Shown piece by piece: positions 25,692-34,757 of a stretch of DNA of 64,000 nucleotides (its first letter is position 1; each line of letters opens with the position of its first letter). The DNA is taken from positions 62,001-126,000 of the forward strand of contig CANNBP010000003.1 of assembly GCA_947502885.1 (NCBI GenBank), in the 5' to 3' direction. A model generated the notes under the pieces. That model saw nothing but the letters and a program-made list of their open reading frames with translations, was not told where the DNA came from and did not search any database. The DNA comes from an uncultured Aquimarina sp. Its GTDB lineage: Bacteria > Bacteroidota > Bacteroidia > Flavobacteriales > Flavobacteriaceae. The position numbers and the translations under genes were made by a program.

Positions 25692-26199
25692 AGAATATCT
25701 ACACCACATCACAACCTTTATATTTGATGTAGATGGTGTACTTACAGATGGTACAGTAATTATCAATACAGATGGAGAACTACTAAGAACGATGAATATC
25801 AAAGATGGGTATGCACTAAAAACTGCAGTACAGCAAGGATATAATGTCTGTATTATTTCTGGAGGAAAAAATGAAGGAGTAAGAAAACGTTTAGAAGGTT
25901 TAGGTATTAAAGATATTTATTTAGGAGCACACCATAAAACAAAACAACTAAATGAATATTTGGATAAACACGCTATTAAAAGAGAAAACATTCTTTATAT
26001 GGGTGACGATATCCCAGACCAACCTGTTATGGAAATGGTAGGTTTACCTACTTGTCCACAAGACGCAGCTGCAGAAATCAAAGAAATTTCTAAATACGTT
26101 TCCTTTAAAAAAGGAGGAAAAGGATGTGTACGAGATGTTATTGAACAAGTGCTTAAAGTACAAGGGAAATGGATGCTCGATTATGATGCAAAAGCTTAA
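25675..26199 (+). CDS. KdsC-like HAD phosphatase
   Basis: A 174-residue capless HAD-IIIA hydrolase. The nucleophile motif is FDVDGVLTDG near residues 14-23, motif II is ISGG near 59-62 and the metal motif is YMGDDIPD. The C-terminal GGKGCVRDVIEQVL stretch is typical of 3-deoxy-D-manno-octulosonate 8-phosphate phosphatase (KdsC), which makes free Kdo for lipopolysaccharide. KdsC relatives also act on other sugar phosphates (KDN-9-P), so the exact substrate is not certain. The presence of a KdnA-like aminotransferase at 30635 fits a Kdo or Kdo8N core pathway. Confidence 0.88.
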   Translation: MEKSYKEYLHHITTFIFDVDGVLTDGTVIINTDGELLRTMNIKDGYALKTAVQQGYNVCIISGGKNEGVRKRLEGLGIKDIYLGAHHKTKQLNEYLDKHAIKRENILYMGDDIPDQPVMEMVGLPTCPQDAAAEIKEISKYVSFKKGGKGCVRDVIEQVLKVQGKWMLDYDAKA

Positions 26200-26239
26200 A
26201 CTATAAACTCTTTATTCCTTTTTAAATTTACAAAGTCTT

Positions 26240-26809
26240 ATGAAACTAGTTTTTGCAACAAGTAATCTAAATAAGTTAAAAGAAATTCAAGCTCTTGTTC
26301 CTGACCATATTCAATTAATAAGCCTAGCTGATATAGGATGCACAGAGGAAATCCCCGAAAACTCGCCTACCATTGAAGGTAATGCCATAGAAAAAGCAAA
26401 CTACGTAAAAAAGCATTACGGTTATGATTGTTTTGCCGATGATACTGGTTTAGAGGTTGAAGCTCTTAATGGAGAACCCGGAGTCTACTCTGCAAGATAC
26501 GCAGGTAAAGAAAAGGATGCCAATGCAAATATGGATAAACTTTTAAATAAGTTAGAGAATATAAACAATCGTTCTGCCCAATTTAAAACAGTTATAGCCT
26601 TAGTTCTTAACGGAAAGGTAGAAACATTTACTGGTATCTGTTCTGGCATTATTACGCATGAGAAAAAGGGAGAAAAAGGTTTTGGTTATGACCCAATTTT
26701 TAGGCCTAAAGAGCATAAAGAAACTTTTGCTCAGCTTTCTTTAATAGAGAAAAATAAGATTAGTCACCGTGGCAGAGCTATACAACAATTAATATCATAT
26801 CTAAAGTAA
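26240..26809 (+). CDS. rdgB: Non-canonical purine NTP pyrophosphatase RdgB/HAM1
   Basis: It hydrolyses dITP, ITP and XTP to monophosphates, keeping deaminated purines out of DNA and RNA. The 189 residues show the full family signature: FATSNLNKLKEI at the start, ENSPTIEGNAIEKA, CFADDTGLEVEALNGEPGVYSARYAG, GEKGFGYDPIFRP and SHRGRAIQQL. It lies 40 bp after the KdsC-like gene and its stop directly abuts the stop of the convergent CPBP gene, with no spacer or terminator between them. Confidence 0.95.
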   Translation: MKLVFATSNLNKLKEIQALVPDHIQLISLADIGCTEEIPENSPTIEGNAIEKANYVKKHYGYDCFADDTGLEVEALNGEPGVYSARYAGKEKDANANMDKLLNKLENINNRSAQFKTVIALVLNGKVETFTGICSGIITHEKKGEKGFGYDPIFRPKEHKETFAQLSLIEKNKISHRGRAIQQLISYLK

Positions 26810-27460
26810 TCAATCAACACCCGGAAAAGCTAACATTTCTCCCATACCAATAGTAAACAACCAATTACCATATAATGCATGCTCTATAGAAACTAATGTA
26901 GTAGATTTGGTTTTTTGGTAGGTATATGCAAATAGTAAACCTCCTATAAACGTAAGTACTTGTACCAACACACTACCAAAAAAAAGATGAGCTAACGAAA
27001 AAAGAATCGCGTTTATAAAAAGTAATAACCATTTGTTTTCGATTAGCTCCATATACCTATCATAAAAGAAAGTTCGATAGACAATCTCTTGAGGCCAAAC
27101 TGATAAAAACGTATAAACAAATAAAATTATAAACCACAATCCGGGTTTTTCTATCATAACAGAAAATAATTTATCTGGGGCAACCCAAAAAACATAAACT
27201 CCGGTTATTACCATAATGATCATTAATTTTACTACTATTTCTTTCCAAAACACTTTCCATGATTCTTTGTTAGGAAGTTTTATATATAAAAGACCTCTTT
27301 TTTTTAAAATCACAAGTACATATACAAAACCAAGAAGTACCGGTATTACTTTAAAAAGAAAATGAAAATCTAGTAAAAAACTCAATGGAAGTAAAACAAA
27401 AAGAAGTAATAGTTCAAAACCTTTATATAGTGTAGACCTCATCATTATTATTTTCTTCAA
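26810..27460 (-). CDS. CPBP-family intramembrane metalloprotease-like protein
   Basis: A membrane protein of 216 residues with about six to seven helices. The CPBP (Abi) domain is recognised from QEIVYRTFFYDRY (motif 1), FSLAHLFFG (motif 2) and SIEHALYGNWLF (motif 3). Motif 1 normally reads EExxxR; here the first glutamate is glutamine (QEIVYR) while the second, the likely catalytic residue, is kept, as are both histidines. It is probably still an active intramembrane protease or binds prenylated substrates; family roles vary. Its 3' end touches the rdgB stop. Confidence 0.85.
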   Translation of the reverse strand: MKKIIMMRSTLYKGFELLLLFVLLPLSFLLDFHFLFKVIPVLLGFVYVLVILKKRGLLYIKLPNKESWKVFWKEIVVKLMIIMVITGVYVFWVAPDKLFSVMIEKPGLWFIILFVYTFLSVWPQEIVYRTFFYDRYMELIENKWLLLFINAILFSLAHLFFGSVLVQVLTFIGGLLFAYTYQKTKSTTLVSIEHALYGNWLFTIGMGEMLAFPGVD

Positions 27461-27499
27461 TTTCTATATAAAAAATAAGATACCTATTTTTTTAACAAA

Positions 27500-27584
27500 A
27501 AAAAAACCTCCGGGGCGTGAGGCTCTTTTTTTTGGGGTTAGGTCCTAAATTTCTAGGATCTAGAATTATCTAGCATATAGGCGC
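27500..27584 (-). ncRNA. Candidate small RNA E
   Basis: A promoter on the minus strand (TTG at 27616-27618, 19 bp, AATTTTTG at 27589-27596) is followed by about 80 nt with only a 7-codon ORF. The unit holds an inner hairpin (ATCCTA/TTAGGA) and a C-rich-loop terminator (CCTC...GAGG at 27507-27522) with T-runs. A direct repeat ACATTGTCAA overlaps the promoter. It shares its 3' module with candidate F. The terminator could also serve as a bidirectional stop; function is unknown. Confidence 0.4.
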
Positions 27585-27841
27585 CAATCAAAAATTTTGA
27601 CAATGTATTAATTGACAATGTTTAGTTATATTTTTATCTGTGTGATTAACATTACGTCATAACCGTAATAAAACTACAAAATATCATCATTAAAACATAA
27701 CACAATAAACAAAATACGCCTAAACAACGAACATAATACAATAAATAGGTAAAATAGTATCAATACCTATATAAATATCAAAGCTAATAAGATAAACCGT
27801 AACCTATACGATATTTAACTCTCATGTTTTAAGATAATTGC

Positions 27842-27961
27842 ATAAAAAAAAGCCTCTTGGGGTATGAGGCTTATTAGGTTGGGGAGAAATTTGCTTGGGG
27901 GCAAAAAAACTAATTCAAATTTTGGGGCTATCCTTACTTCACTGTTAATGTCTTTTTTCTA
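27842..27961 (-). ncRNA. Candidate small RNA F
   Basis: On the minus strand TATTTTTG (27967-27974) is a perfect -7 box. About 110 nt follow without any usable ORF, then a terminator AAGCCTC/GAGGCTT (27850-27856 with 27866-27872) and a T-run. The RNA contains four CCCCAA or CCCCCAA strings, mostly in predicted loops. The 3' end, AAGCCTCA..CCCC..GAGG plus T-run, resembles candidate E. It is a plausible regulatory RNA; no Rfam match could be tested. Confidence 0.5.
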
Positions 27962-27974
27962 TACCTCAAAAATA

Positions 27975-28248
27975 GGTACTTCTTGTAAAAACGATGTAAA
28001 ACCTAAATGATAATTCTTACAATTTATCGTTAAAAAACAAAAAACAACGACAAACAACACTTATGTGCTACATCAAACTAAAAAAGCTTCTAAAATTCCA
28101 AAAAAACACTTACAATAATCAACTTGATTATATACTATCACATTATTCTATTGATTAACATCATATGAAGTTAAACTTAAGTAAGGCATTGCATAACTTT
28201 TATTAATATCGTAACATTACATCTTCAATAACTGAATTATTAATACGT
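27975..28248. other. Intergenic region upstream of nhaC
   Basis: A+T-rich sequence with no ORF of note and no strong hairpin. It must contain the nhaC promoter, but no clear TAnnTTTG box is visible near the ATG. Confidence 0.3.
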
Positions 28249-29733
28249 ATGCAAAGCCAAAATATAAAGCCAACAGAACCGACCAAAGAAGATATTATTG
28301 AAAATCGAGAATTAAATATTTGGGAAGCCTTAATACCAGTAATATTACTGGTGGGAATGTTATTTTATAATGTTTCATATGCGTTTGGTGATGATGCATT
28401 AAGTGGTAGTAATCAGTTTATATTGCTCCTTGGAGCGGCTATAGCAGCGATTGTAGGTTTTTTTAACAAAGTATCCTACAAACAAATGATGGAAGAAGTT
28501 GCTAAGAATGTAAAGTCAACAACTGGAGCATTATTAATATTATTATTGGTTGGATCACTTGCCGGTACATGGCTTATCAGCGGTATTATACCCACCATGA
28601 TTTATTATGGATTACAAATTCTTAATCCAACAATTTTTTTACCGGCCTGTGTAATCATATGTGCTATCATATCTATTGCAACCGGAAGCTCCTGGACAAC
28701 ATCAGCTACAGTTGGTATTGCTCTTATTGGAATTGGTGATACTTTAGGTATTTCTCTTGGAATGACAGCTGGTGCAGTTATTTCTGGTGCTTATTTCGGT
28801 GATAAGATGTCTCCACTATCTGATACCACAAACCTTGCTCCCGCCATGGCAGGTGGTGAATTGTTTTCGCATATAAAATATATGGCATATACTACTGTAC
28901 CAACAGTTCTAGTCACACTGTTTATTTTTATCATTATAGGTTTTACATTAGATACTTCTGGTACACCAGAAATAAGTGAGCAATTACATGCTATAGATAG
29001 TGTTTTTAACATTTCTCCCTGGTTATTTATTGTTCCAATATTGGTTATAGGCCTTATCGTTAAGAAAACACCGCCTTTAATCGCACTATTGGCAGGAACA
29101 TTATTTGGAGGAATAGCAGCTGTGATTGCTCAACCAGAGATTATAATGCAAGTTGCTGGAAGTACAAAACTTACTTTTAATTCGGCATATATTGGAGTTA
29201 TGAAAGCAATGACTGTTGACACTGCCATTGAAACTACAAATGCAGATTTAAACGATTTGTTTTCATCTGGAGGAATGGCAGGGATGTTAAATACAATATG
29301 GTTAATTATATGTGCAATGGTTTTTGGAGGTGTAATGGATGCTATTGGTGCATTAGCAAGAATAAGTAAAGCACTATTACATTTGTTTGATTCTGTATTT
29401 GGGCTTTTTGCAAGTACAGTAGTTAGTTGTCTTGCTCTAAATGTTACTGCATCTGATCAATACTTAGCTATAGTGGTACCTGGAAGAATGTACGCCAAAG
29501 CTTTCAAAGATAAGGGGTTAGCCCCAGAAAACCTAAGTCGTACACTAGAAGATTCGGGAACAGTAACTTCTGTCTTAGTACCATGGAATACTTGTGGTGC
29601 CTATCAAAGTGGTGTATTAGGTGTTCCTGTTGCAGATTATTTTTTCTACGCTATATTTAACTGGTTAAGTCCATTTATGACATTACTATTTGCTGCATTT
29701 AGAATAAAAATAAAACAACTAAAAGAAGCATAA
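28249..29733 (+). CDS. nhaC: Na+/H+ antiporter, NhaC family
   Basis: An inner-membrane antiporter of 494 residues that exchanges sodium for protons, fitting a marine lifestyle. About eleven to twelve hydrophobic helices are visible. Family landmarks are TGSSWTTSATVGIALIG, GAVISGAYFGDKMSPLSDTTNLAPAM, TASDQYLAIVVPGRMY and LEDSGTVTSVLVPWNTCGAY. These are the polar motifs thought to line the ion path in NhaC. The N-terminus (MQSQNIKPTEPTKED) is cytoplasmic and hydrophilic. It is a single gene with no obvious partner. Confidence 0.94.
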   Translation: MQSQNIKPTEPTKEDIIENRELNIWEALIPVILLVGMLFYNVSYAFGDDALSGSNQFILLLGAAIAAIVGFFNKVSYKQMMEEVAKNVKSTTGALLILLLVGSLAGTWLISGIIPTMIYYGLQILNPTIFLPACVIICAIISIATGSSWTTSATVGIALIGIGDTLGISLGMTAGAVISGAYFGDKMSPLSDTTNLAPAMAGGELFSHIKYMAYTTVPTVLVTLFIFIIIGFTLDTSGTPEISEQLHAIDSVFNISPWLFIVPILVIGLIVKKTPPLIALLAGTLFGGIAAVIAQPEIIMQVAGSTKLTFNSAYIGVMKAMTVDTAIETTNADLNDLFSSGGMAGMLNTIWLIICAMVFGGVMDAIGALARISKALLHLFDSVFGLFASTVVSCLALNVTASDQYLAIVVPGRMYAKAFKDKGLAPENLSRTLEDSGTVTSVLVPWNTCGAYQSGVLGVPVADYFFYAIFNWLSPFMTLLFAAFRIKIKQLKEA

Positions 29734-29874
29734 ACCATTAGGGCTAAAAAAATAATTTTCACTCATCAATCAAATCATTAATAATTTGAATTGAAGGATT
29801 GTAATTTCTTATACCAATAATGATAAAAGTATAAGTTTTGACAATATCTTTACACCAAATCAAAAAAATTTCTA

Positions 29875-30504
29875 ATGAATATCATCGAAAGTTTACATTG
29901 GCGCTATGCTACTAAGAAATTTGACAATCAAAAAATTCTTCCACAGCAAAAAATAGACATCTTAACAGAAGCGTTTAACCTTACTGCTACATCATATGGT
30001 TTGCAACCATTAAAACTATTAGTTATAAAAAACAAAGAGTTACAAAAAGAGTTAACTCAACATTCTTGGGGGCAAAAACAAGTATCTGACGCCTCTCATC
30101 TACTCGTTTTTTGTATAGAAAATAATGTCGATGAAGATTATATAAAAAAGTACTTTGATCATATAAAAGAAACCAGAAATACACCAGAAGAAGTCCTAAA
30201 ACCTTTTAAGGATCATCTTGTTTCTTCATTTACAAATAAACCAGAAGAAGAAATATCCAATTGGGCTACTAAACAGGCCTATTTGGCAATGGGAAACCTA
30301 TTAACAGTATGTGCAATAGAACAAATAGATGCTTGCCCAATGGAAGGCTTTATTCCTGAAAAGTACAATGAAGTTTTGAATCTAAAAGATCTTGGCCTTT
30401 CATCTGTTTTGGTACTCCCTATCGGTTATAGAGCAGAAGACGATATGTTTTCGGATTTTAAAAAGGTCAGACGACCTCTTTCTGATACCATCATTACTAT
30501 ATAA
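29875..30504 (+). CDS. Nitroreductase-family NAD(P)H-dependent oxidoreductase
   Basis: A cytoplasmic FMN enzyme of 209 residues that would reduce nitroaromatics, quinones or similar acceptors with NAD(P)H. The start MNIIESLHWRYATKKFD holds the FMN-phosphate-binding R-x-A-T-K-x-F motif of NfsB/YdgI-like proteins. Further marks are ATSYGLQPLKLLVI, ATKQAYLAMGNLLTVCAIEQIDACPMEGF and SVLVLPIGYRAEDD. It lies between nhaC and the aminotransferase with its own spacing, so no operon is evident. The physiological substrate cannot be inferred. Confidence 0.92.
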   Translation: MNIIESLHWRYATKKFDNQKILPQQKIDILTEAFNLTATSYGLQPLKLLVIKNKELQKELTQHSWGQKQVSDASHLLVFCIENNVDEDYIKKYFDHIKETRNTPEEVLKPFKDHLVSSFTNKPEEEISNWATKQAYLAMGNLLTVCAIEQIDACPMEGFIPEKYNEVLNLKDLGLSSVLVLPIGYRAEDDMFSDFKKVRRPLSDTIITI

Positions 30505-30593
30505 ATTTTTAACACAACATATATTTTAGTATTTCTATAGAAATAATCTCTAAAAAACTAAAATATCAATCGTATATTCAAAACTCTTTTCGG

Positions 30594-30601
30594 TATTTTT
30601 G
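30594..30601 (+). promoter_or_regulatory. -7 box of the KdnA-like gene
   Basis: TATTTTTG matches TAnnTTTG and lies 33 bp before the ATG at 30635. It overlaps a TTG at 30599 that could have been taken as the start codon, so it supports the ATG. Confidence 0.6.
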
Positions 30602-30634
30602 TCGAAAAGGGTTTTTAATTTTAACATTACAATT

Positions 30635-31837
30635 ATGCCAGGATTTGAGTTATTTGGTGCTGAAGAGCAGAAAGAAGTTCAGGACGTTTTAGACAATGGA
30701 GTTCTAATGAGATATGGGTTCGACCCGATGAGAAATGGTCATCACAAAGCATTAGAGTTAGAGAAAGACTTGGCAGCCAAAATGCAAGTTAAACATGCTC
30801 AGGTAGTATCGAGTGGAACTGCAGCATTAACTGTTGCTTTAGCTTGCGCAGGAATAGGGTCTGGAGATGAAGTTATCATGCCTACTTTTACTTTTGTTGC
30901 TAGTTTTGAAGCCATATTATCAGTAGGAGCTGTCCCGATTCTTTGTGACATTGATGATACACTAACATTAGAGCCTAAGGCTGTTGAAGCTCTAGTTACA
31001 TCAAAAACAAAAGCCATTATGCCGGTTCATATGTGCGGATCTATGGCCGATCTGAAAGCACTTAAAGCTATTTGTGACAAACACAACCTTATTTTATTAG
31101 AAGACGCTTGCCAAGCTATCGGAGCTTCTTACGCAAACAAACCTCTTGGAAGTTACGGTGACTTAGGTTGTTTTTCTTTTGATTATGTAAAAACCATTAC
31201 GTGTGGCGAGGGAGGTGGAATTATTACCAATTCTGAGTTGTTTGCCGATCGTGCTCATAAATACCATGATCATGGTCACGATCATGTTGGTAATGATCGA
31301 GGAGCAGAAACTCATCCATTTTTAGGATATAACTATAGAATGTCTGAACTTAATGCAGCAGTTGGTATTGCACAATTAAGAAAATTAGATTATACTATTT
31401 CAACTCAAGAAAAAAACTACACTATCCTTAGAAACGCATTGACTGCTATACCAGAAGTTACTTTTAGACGAGTTCCTGAAACTGGTATTGAAAGTTACGC
31501 TTTTTTAAGCATCTTCTTACCAACCGAAGAGCTTGCTAGAAATGCTCATAAAGCACTTGGAAGTCACGGTGTAGATGCCTGCTTTTATTGGTATGACAAC
31601 AACTGGCACTATTATAAAAAATGGGAACATTTATTAGAACAAAAATCACTAAATAAACTTTCTCAAGAAGTTAAATCTGGGCTTCAGAAGAACAAAGCAT
31701 CGTACCCCGCTAGTGATGTATGGATGGGACGTACAATATCTTGTCTTATCAAGTTAAATTGGACTGAAGAAGAAGTTAAAGAAAGAGCTTCAAAAATGAT
31801 TAATGCAATAAAAAGTGTGTTAACTGAAGTAGTCTAG
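30635..31837 (+). CDS. kdnA: KdnA-like aminotransferase (DegT/DnrJ/EryC1/StrS family)
   Basis: A PLP enzyme of 400 residues. Starting at the ATG at 30635 gives MPGFELFGAEEQKEV. The sequence closely follows what I recall of Shewanella KdnA, the 8-amino-3,8-dideoxy-D-manno-octulosonate transaminase: VKHAQVVSSGTAAL, VHMCGSMADLKALKAICDKH, LLEDACQAIGASY, the PLP lysine in VKTITCGEGGG, DHGHDHVGNDRGAETHP and VDACFYWYDNNWHY. KdnA converts the 8-oxo sugar to Kdo8N, which replaces Kdo in the LPS core. Its usual partner, the iron-dependent oxidase KdnB, is not adjacent here. The family assignment is firm; the Kdo8N specificity is by recalled similarity. Confidence 0.8.
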   Translation: MPGFELFGAEEQKEVQDVLDNGVLMRYGFDPMRNGHHKALELEKDLAAKMQVKHAQVVSSGTAALTVALACAGIGSGDEVIMPTFTFVASFEAILSVGAVPILCDIDDTLTLEPKAVEALVTSKTKAIMPVHMCGSMADLKALKAICDKHNLILLEDACQAIGASYANKPLGSYGDLGCFSFDYVKTITCGEGGGIITNSELFADRAHKYHDHGHDHVGNDRGAETHPFLGYNYRMSELNAAVGIAQLRKLDYTISTQEKNYTILRNALTAIPEVTFRRVPETGIESYAFLSIFLPTEELARNAHKALGSHGVDACFYWYDNNWHYYKKWEHLLEQKSLNKLSQEVKSGLQKNKASYPASDVWMGRTISCLIKLNWTEEEVKERASKMINAIKSVLTEVV

Positions 31838-31869
31838 TAAAGTATAAGCTATAATCCATAGTATTTCTA

Positions 31870-31923
31870 CTCTATATTTAATGTTTTGCAGGCTAAAAAC
31901 AATGCGAAACATTAAATATAGAG
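31870..31923. terminator. Bidirectional terminator
   Basis: A perfect 17-bp inverted repeat, CTCTATATTTAATGTTT at 31870-31886 and its complement at 31907-31923, followed by a T-run. It lies between the convergent aminotransferase and ribB(A) genes and can end both transcripts. Confidence 0.85.
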
Positions 31924-32004
31924 TTTTTTATTAAAAACATCTATAGACGATCTCACACACTTACATAGTTTTAATGTAACTGTAATTTTGTTTCAGAAAA
32001 AAAC

Positions 32005-33159
32005 TTAAAAAGAAACGTATTCAACAATTTCCAAACCATATCCAATCATTCCAACACGTTTTTGTTGAGTAGTAGTATTAGATATTAATCTCAATTTATG
32101 AATATTGATATCGTGAAGTATTTGCGCGCCTATACCAAAATCCTTAGTGTCCATATCAATTTTTGGTGCCCTTAATAAATCCTTTCCATTTTGTATTTCT
32201 TTTAAAGAACTTAAACGTCTAAGGATATTAAGTGATTGCCTTTCTTGATTTACAAAAATTATTGCTCCTTTACCTTCTGAATTTACTTTTTGAAACATTG
32301 CATCCAAGCGCTTATCGGCATTATGAGTCAATGTACCTAAAATATCATTATTAAATAAAGTAGAATTAATCCTTGTTAACACAGGTTCGTCTTCATTCCA
32401 ATTACCTAAAGTTAATGCTATATGAACTTGATTATTGGTCGTTTGTTGATATGCTCTGAGTCTATATTCACCAAAGCGAGTAACGATATCAAAATCTTCT
32501 TTTTTCTCTATCAGTGAATCATGTTGCATACGATATGCTACCAAATCCTCTATCGATATCAATTTTAAATCAAACTTATTGGCAACATCAATTAATTGAG
32601 GTAATCTTGCCATTGTACCGTCCTCATTTAATATTTCAACCAATATACCGGCTGGACTCAATCCTGCCAATCTTGCCAAATCAACAGCAGCCTCTGTATG
32701 CCCAGTACGTCTTAACACTCCGCCATTTTTAGCTCGTAAAGGAAAGATATGCCCTGGCCTACCTAACTCATGTGGTTTTGTTTCTTCATTAACAAGAGCT
32801 TTTATGGTCTTTGCCCTATCATGAACCGAAATCCCTGTAGTACACCCATTACCAATTAAATCAACTGATACTGTAAACTGGGTTTCATGCAATACCGTAT
32901 TATTCTGAACCATCATTTCGAGACTTAACTCCTTACAACGATCCTCTGTTAATGGTGCACAAATCAACCCTCTACCGTGAGTAGCCATAAAATTGATCAT
33001 CTCTGGTGTCACTTTTTCTGCAGCAGCAATGAAATCCCCCTCATTTTCTCTATCTTCGTCATCTACAACAATAACAACCTTTCCATTGCGAATATCCTCA
33101 ATTGCTTCTTGGATGGTATGTAATTTAAATTTGCTTTTGGTTTCAGTATTTTGTGACAT
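32005..33159 (-). CDS. ribB: 3,4-dihydroxy-2-butanone-4-phosphate synthase with degenerate GTP cyclohydrolase II domain
   Basis: The N-terminal DHBP synthase domain (about 10-210) makes the four-carbon precursor of riboflavin from ribulose 5-phosphate. It is intact: [49 protein letters not shown] and [17 protein letters not shown]. The C-terminal RibA-like domain keeps the fold but lacks the zinc site. The usual ECLTGD...RCDC region reads [16 protein letters not shown], so all three cysteines are gone, and the RQEGRG motif reads NQERQS. GTP cyclohydrolase II activity must come from another gene. The layout is common in Flavobacteriia. A TATCTTTG promoter (33185-33192) precedes it. Confidence 0.93.
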   Translation of the reverse strand: MSQNTETKSKFKLHTIQEAIEDIRNGKVVIVVDDEDRENEGDFIAAAEKVTPEMINFMATHGRGLICAPLTEDRCKELSLEMMVQNNTVLHETQFTVSVDLIGNGCTTGISVHDRAKTIKALVNEETKPHELGRPGHIFPLRAKNGGVLRRTGHTEAAVDLARLAGLSPAGILVEILNEDGTMARLPQLIDVANKFDLKLISIEDLVAYRMQHDSLIEKKEDFDIVTRFGEYRLRAYQQTTNNQVHIALTLGNWNEDEPVLTRINSTLFNNDILGTLTHNADKRLDAMFQKVNSEGKGAIIFVNQERQSLNILRRLSSLKEIQNGKDLLRAPKIDMDTKDFGIGAQILHDINIHKLRLISNTTTQQKRVGMIGYGLEIVEYVSF

Positions 33160-33184
33160 GATCTACTCTTAATAATATTGGGTG

Positions 33185-33192
33185 CAAAGATA
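33185..33192 (-). promoter_or_regulatory. -7 box of ribB
   Basis: TATCTTTG on the minus strand fits TAnnTTTG, followed by CACCC, about 26 bp before the ribB ATG. Confidence 0.6.
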
Positions 33193-33205
33193 TCTAAAAA
33201 GAAAT

Positions 33206-34648
33206 CTATTTTTTGGATTTAGAAGAGGCTTTTGAAAAGAATTTCTTTATTGGCTGAATAATAATATCAAAATTCATTAATCTTTGATCAGTAGCAGCTC
33301 TATATGTTAAAAATATGCTTAAAGGAAATATAATAAAAGTGGACAACCAAGATCCCATAAATACAGGGATCCCATCCTCTTCTGCACTATTTTTTGCAAA
33401 AATACCTATAAAATGAAAAGTTAAGTACAAACCAACTCCAACAACCATAGGCAACCCCATACCGCCTTTGCGAATAATTGCTCCCAAAGGAGCTCCTACA
33501 AAGAACAATAGAATACATGATATTCCTAAAACATACTTGCTATGCAGCGATAACTCATACTTATTAAGCACTCTTTTTCTTCTTAGTCGATTATCATAAG
33601 TACTTTCTATTTTTTTTAATACCGCATCAACATTTGACGATGCTATTTGATAGATTTTTATTTTTTCTTCTGTCTTAAATCGATCAAGTAATTGTATCGT
33701 ATCTTTACTTGCTTTTTTAACAGTATCTATTTTGATATTTTTATTCAGGCCTTCATATCCTATTCTAATCCCCAACTGCCTACTCATACCTTTAAGATCC
33801 CTGTTTATTATACCTGAAATAGTATCTATTTCCTGCTTTAGCTCCCTTACATCTAACATATTATATCCCTTACTATGTTGTTGAGCATCAATATCAACGT
33901 CACCAAGTTCTGATAAATCAATATTTAACACGTACTTTTTAAAGTACGTCTTAGTAAAAGGCAATTTTTTTCTTTTCTTATAGGAGTTTTGCTGAACCTC
34001 TTCGTAATGATTACCATCGTTAAGAATTAGAGTAACCAAATCAGAATCTTCATTTCCTTTAAGCTCTCCATCGGCAGCCTTTATAACCGTAAAGTTACCA
34101 GGTCTTACTGCTTTTTTATGTATAATTACATCTCTAAGAAACTGATCATTATCTCCGTATTTTTCTGAAATTTTAATATTTATATCACCCAAATCATTGA
34201 ATTGATTCGGGGTAATTACCATAGCCGGTTTGACTTTAACTATATTTTTACGAAGATTAATAAATCGTTTTTCAGCTGCGGGCATTAATGTATTGGAAAA
34301 AATAAATGCTCCAATCCCCATAAACAGTACCAAAACAGATAATTTTCCCATGGCTCGTTGAAGCGATATCCCAGAAGATTTCATTGCTGCAAACTCATAA
34401 TTCTCTGCAAAACTTCCAAAAATCATTACTGAAGTTAATAAAATCGTAAGCGGCAATACCATCGGAAAAAGCCTAGGCATAGCATATACCAAAAACTTCA
34501 TTATTACTGAAAAATCAAGATCTTTTCCCGCCAGTTCTGTAATAAACAGCCATATTGTCTGCAGAAGAAGTATAAACATTATTATAATAAAGAGTGGAAA
34601 AAAAGTCTTTAAAAAAGTAGTTATTATGTATCTATCTAAAATCTTCAC
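33206..34648 (-). CDS. LptF/LptG-family LPS transport permease
   Basis: An inner-membrane protein of 480 residues of the YjgP/YjgQ family, which with LptB extracts lipopolysaccharide from the inner membrane. It starts MKILDRYIITTFLKTFFPLF, typical for the family. Three helices are followed by a large periplasmic beta-jellyroll region (about 120-370), then three C-terminal helices containing GISCILLFFVGAPLGAIIRKGGMGLPMVVGVG, the most conserved segment. Bacteroidota carry two such genes, and which of LptF or LptG this is cannot be told. It follows lolA in the same direction with a gap of 109 bp. Confidence 0.9.
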   Translation of the reverse strand: MKILDRYIITTFLKTFFPLFIIIMFILLLQTIWLFITELAGKDLDFSVIMKFLVYAMPRLFPMVLPLTILLTSVMIFGSFAENYEFAAMKSSGISLQRAMGKLSVLVLFMGIGAFIFSNTLMPAAEKRFINLRKNIVKVKPAMVITPNQFNDLGDINIKISEKYGDNDQFLRDVIIHKKAVRPGNFTVIKAADGELKGNEDSDLVTLILNDGNHYEEVQQNSYKKRKKLPFTKTYFKKYVLNIDLSELGDVDIDAQQHSKGYNMLDVRELKQEIDTISGIINRDLKGMSRQLGIRIGYEGLNKNIKIDTVKKASKDTIQLLDRFKTEEKIKIYQIASSNVDAVLKKIESTYDNRLRRKRVLNKYELSLHSKYVLGISCILLFFVGAPLGAIIRKGGMGLPMVVGVGLYLTFHFIGIFAKNSAEEDGIPVFMGSWLSTFIIFPLSIFLTYRAATDQRLMNFDIIIQPIKKFFSKASSKSKK

Positions 34649-34757
34649 TCGCTTTGTTTTTTCAAATCTTCAATCGTATTTACTATAAAAACCAAAGAAC
34701 GTATGCACTTTGTACATCCGTTCTTCTATTCTAATTACATTATCGTAATTGCAATAT

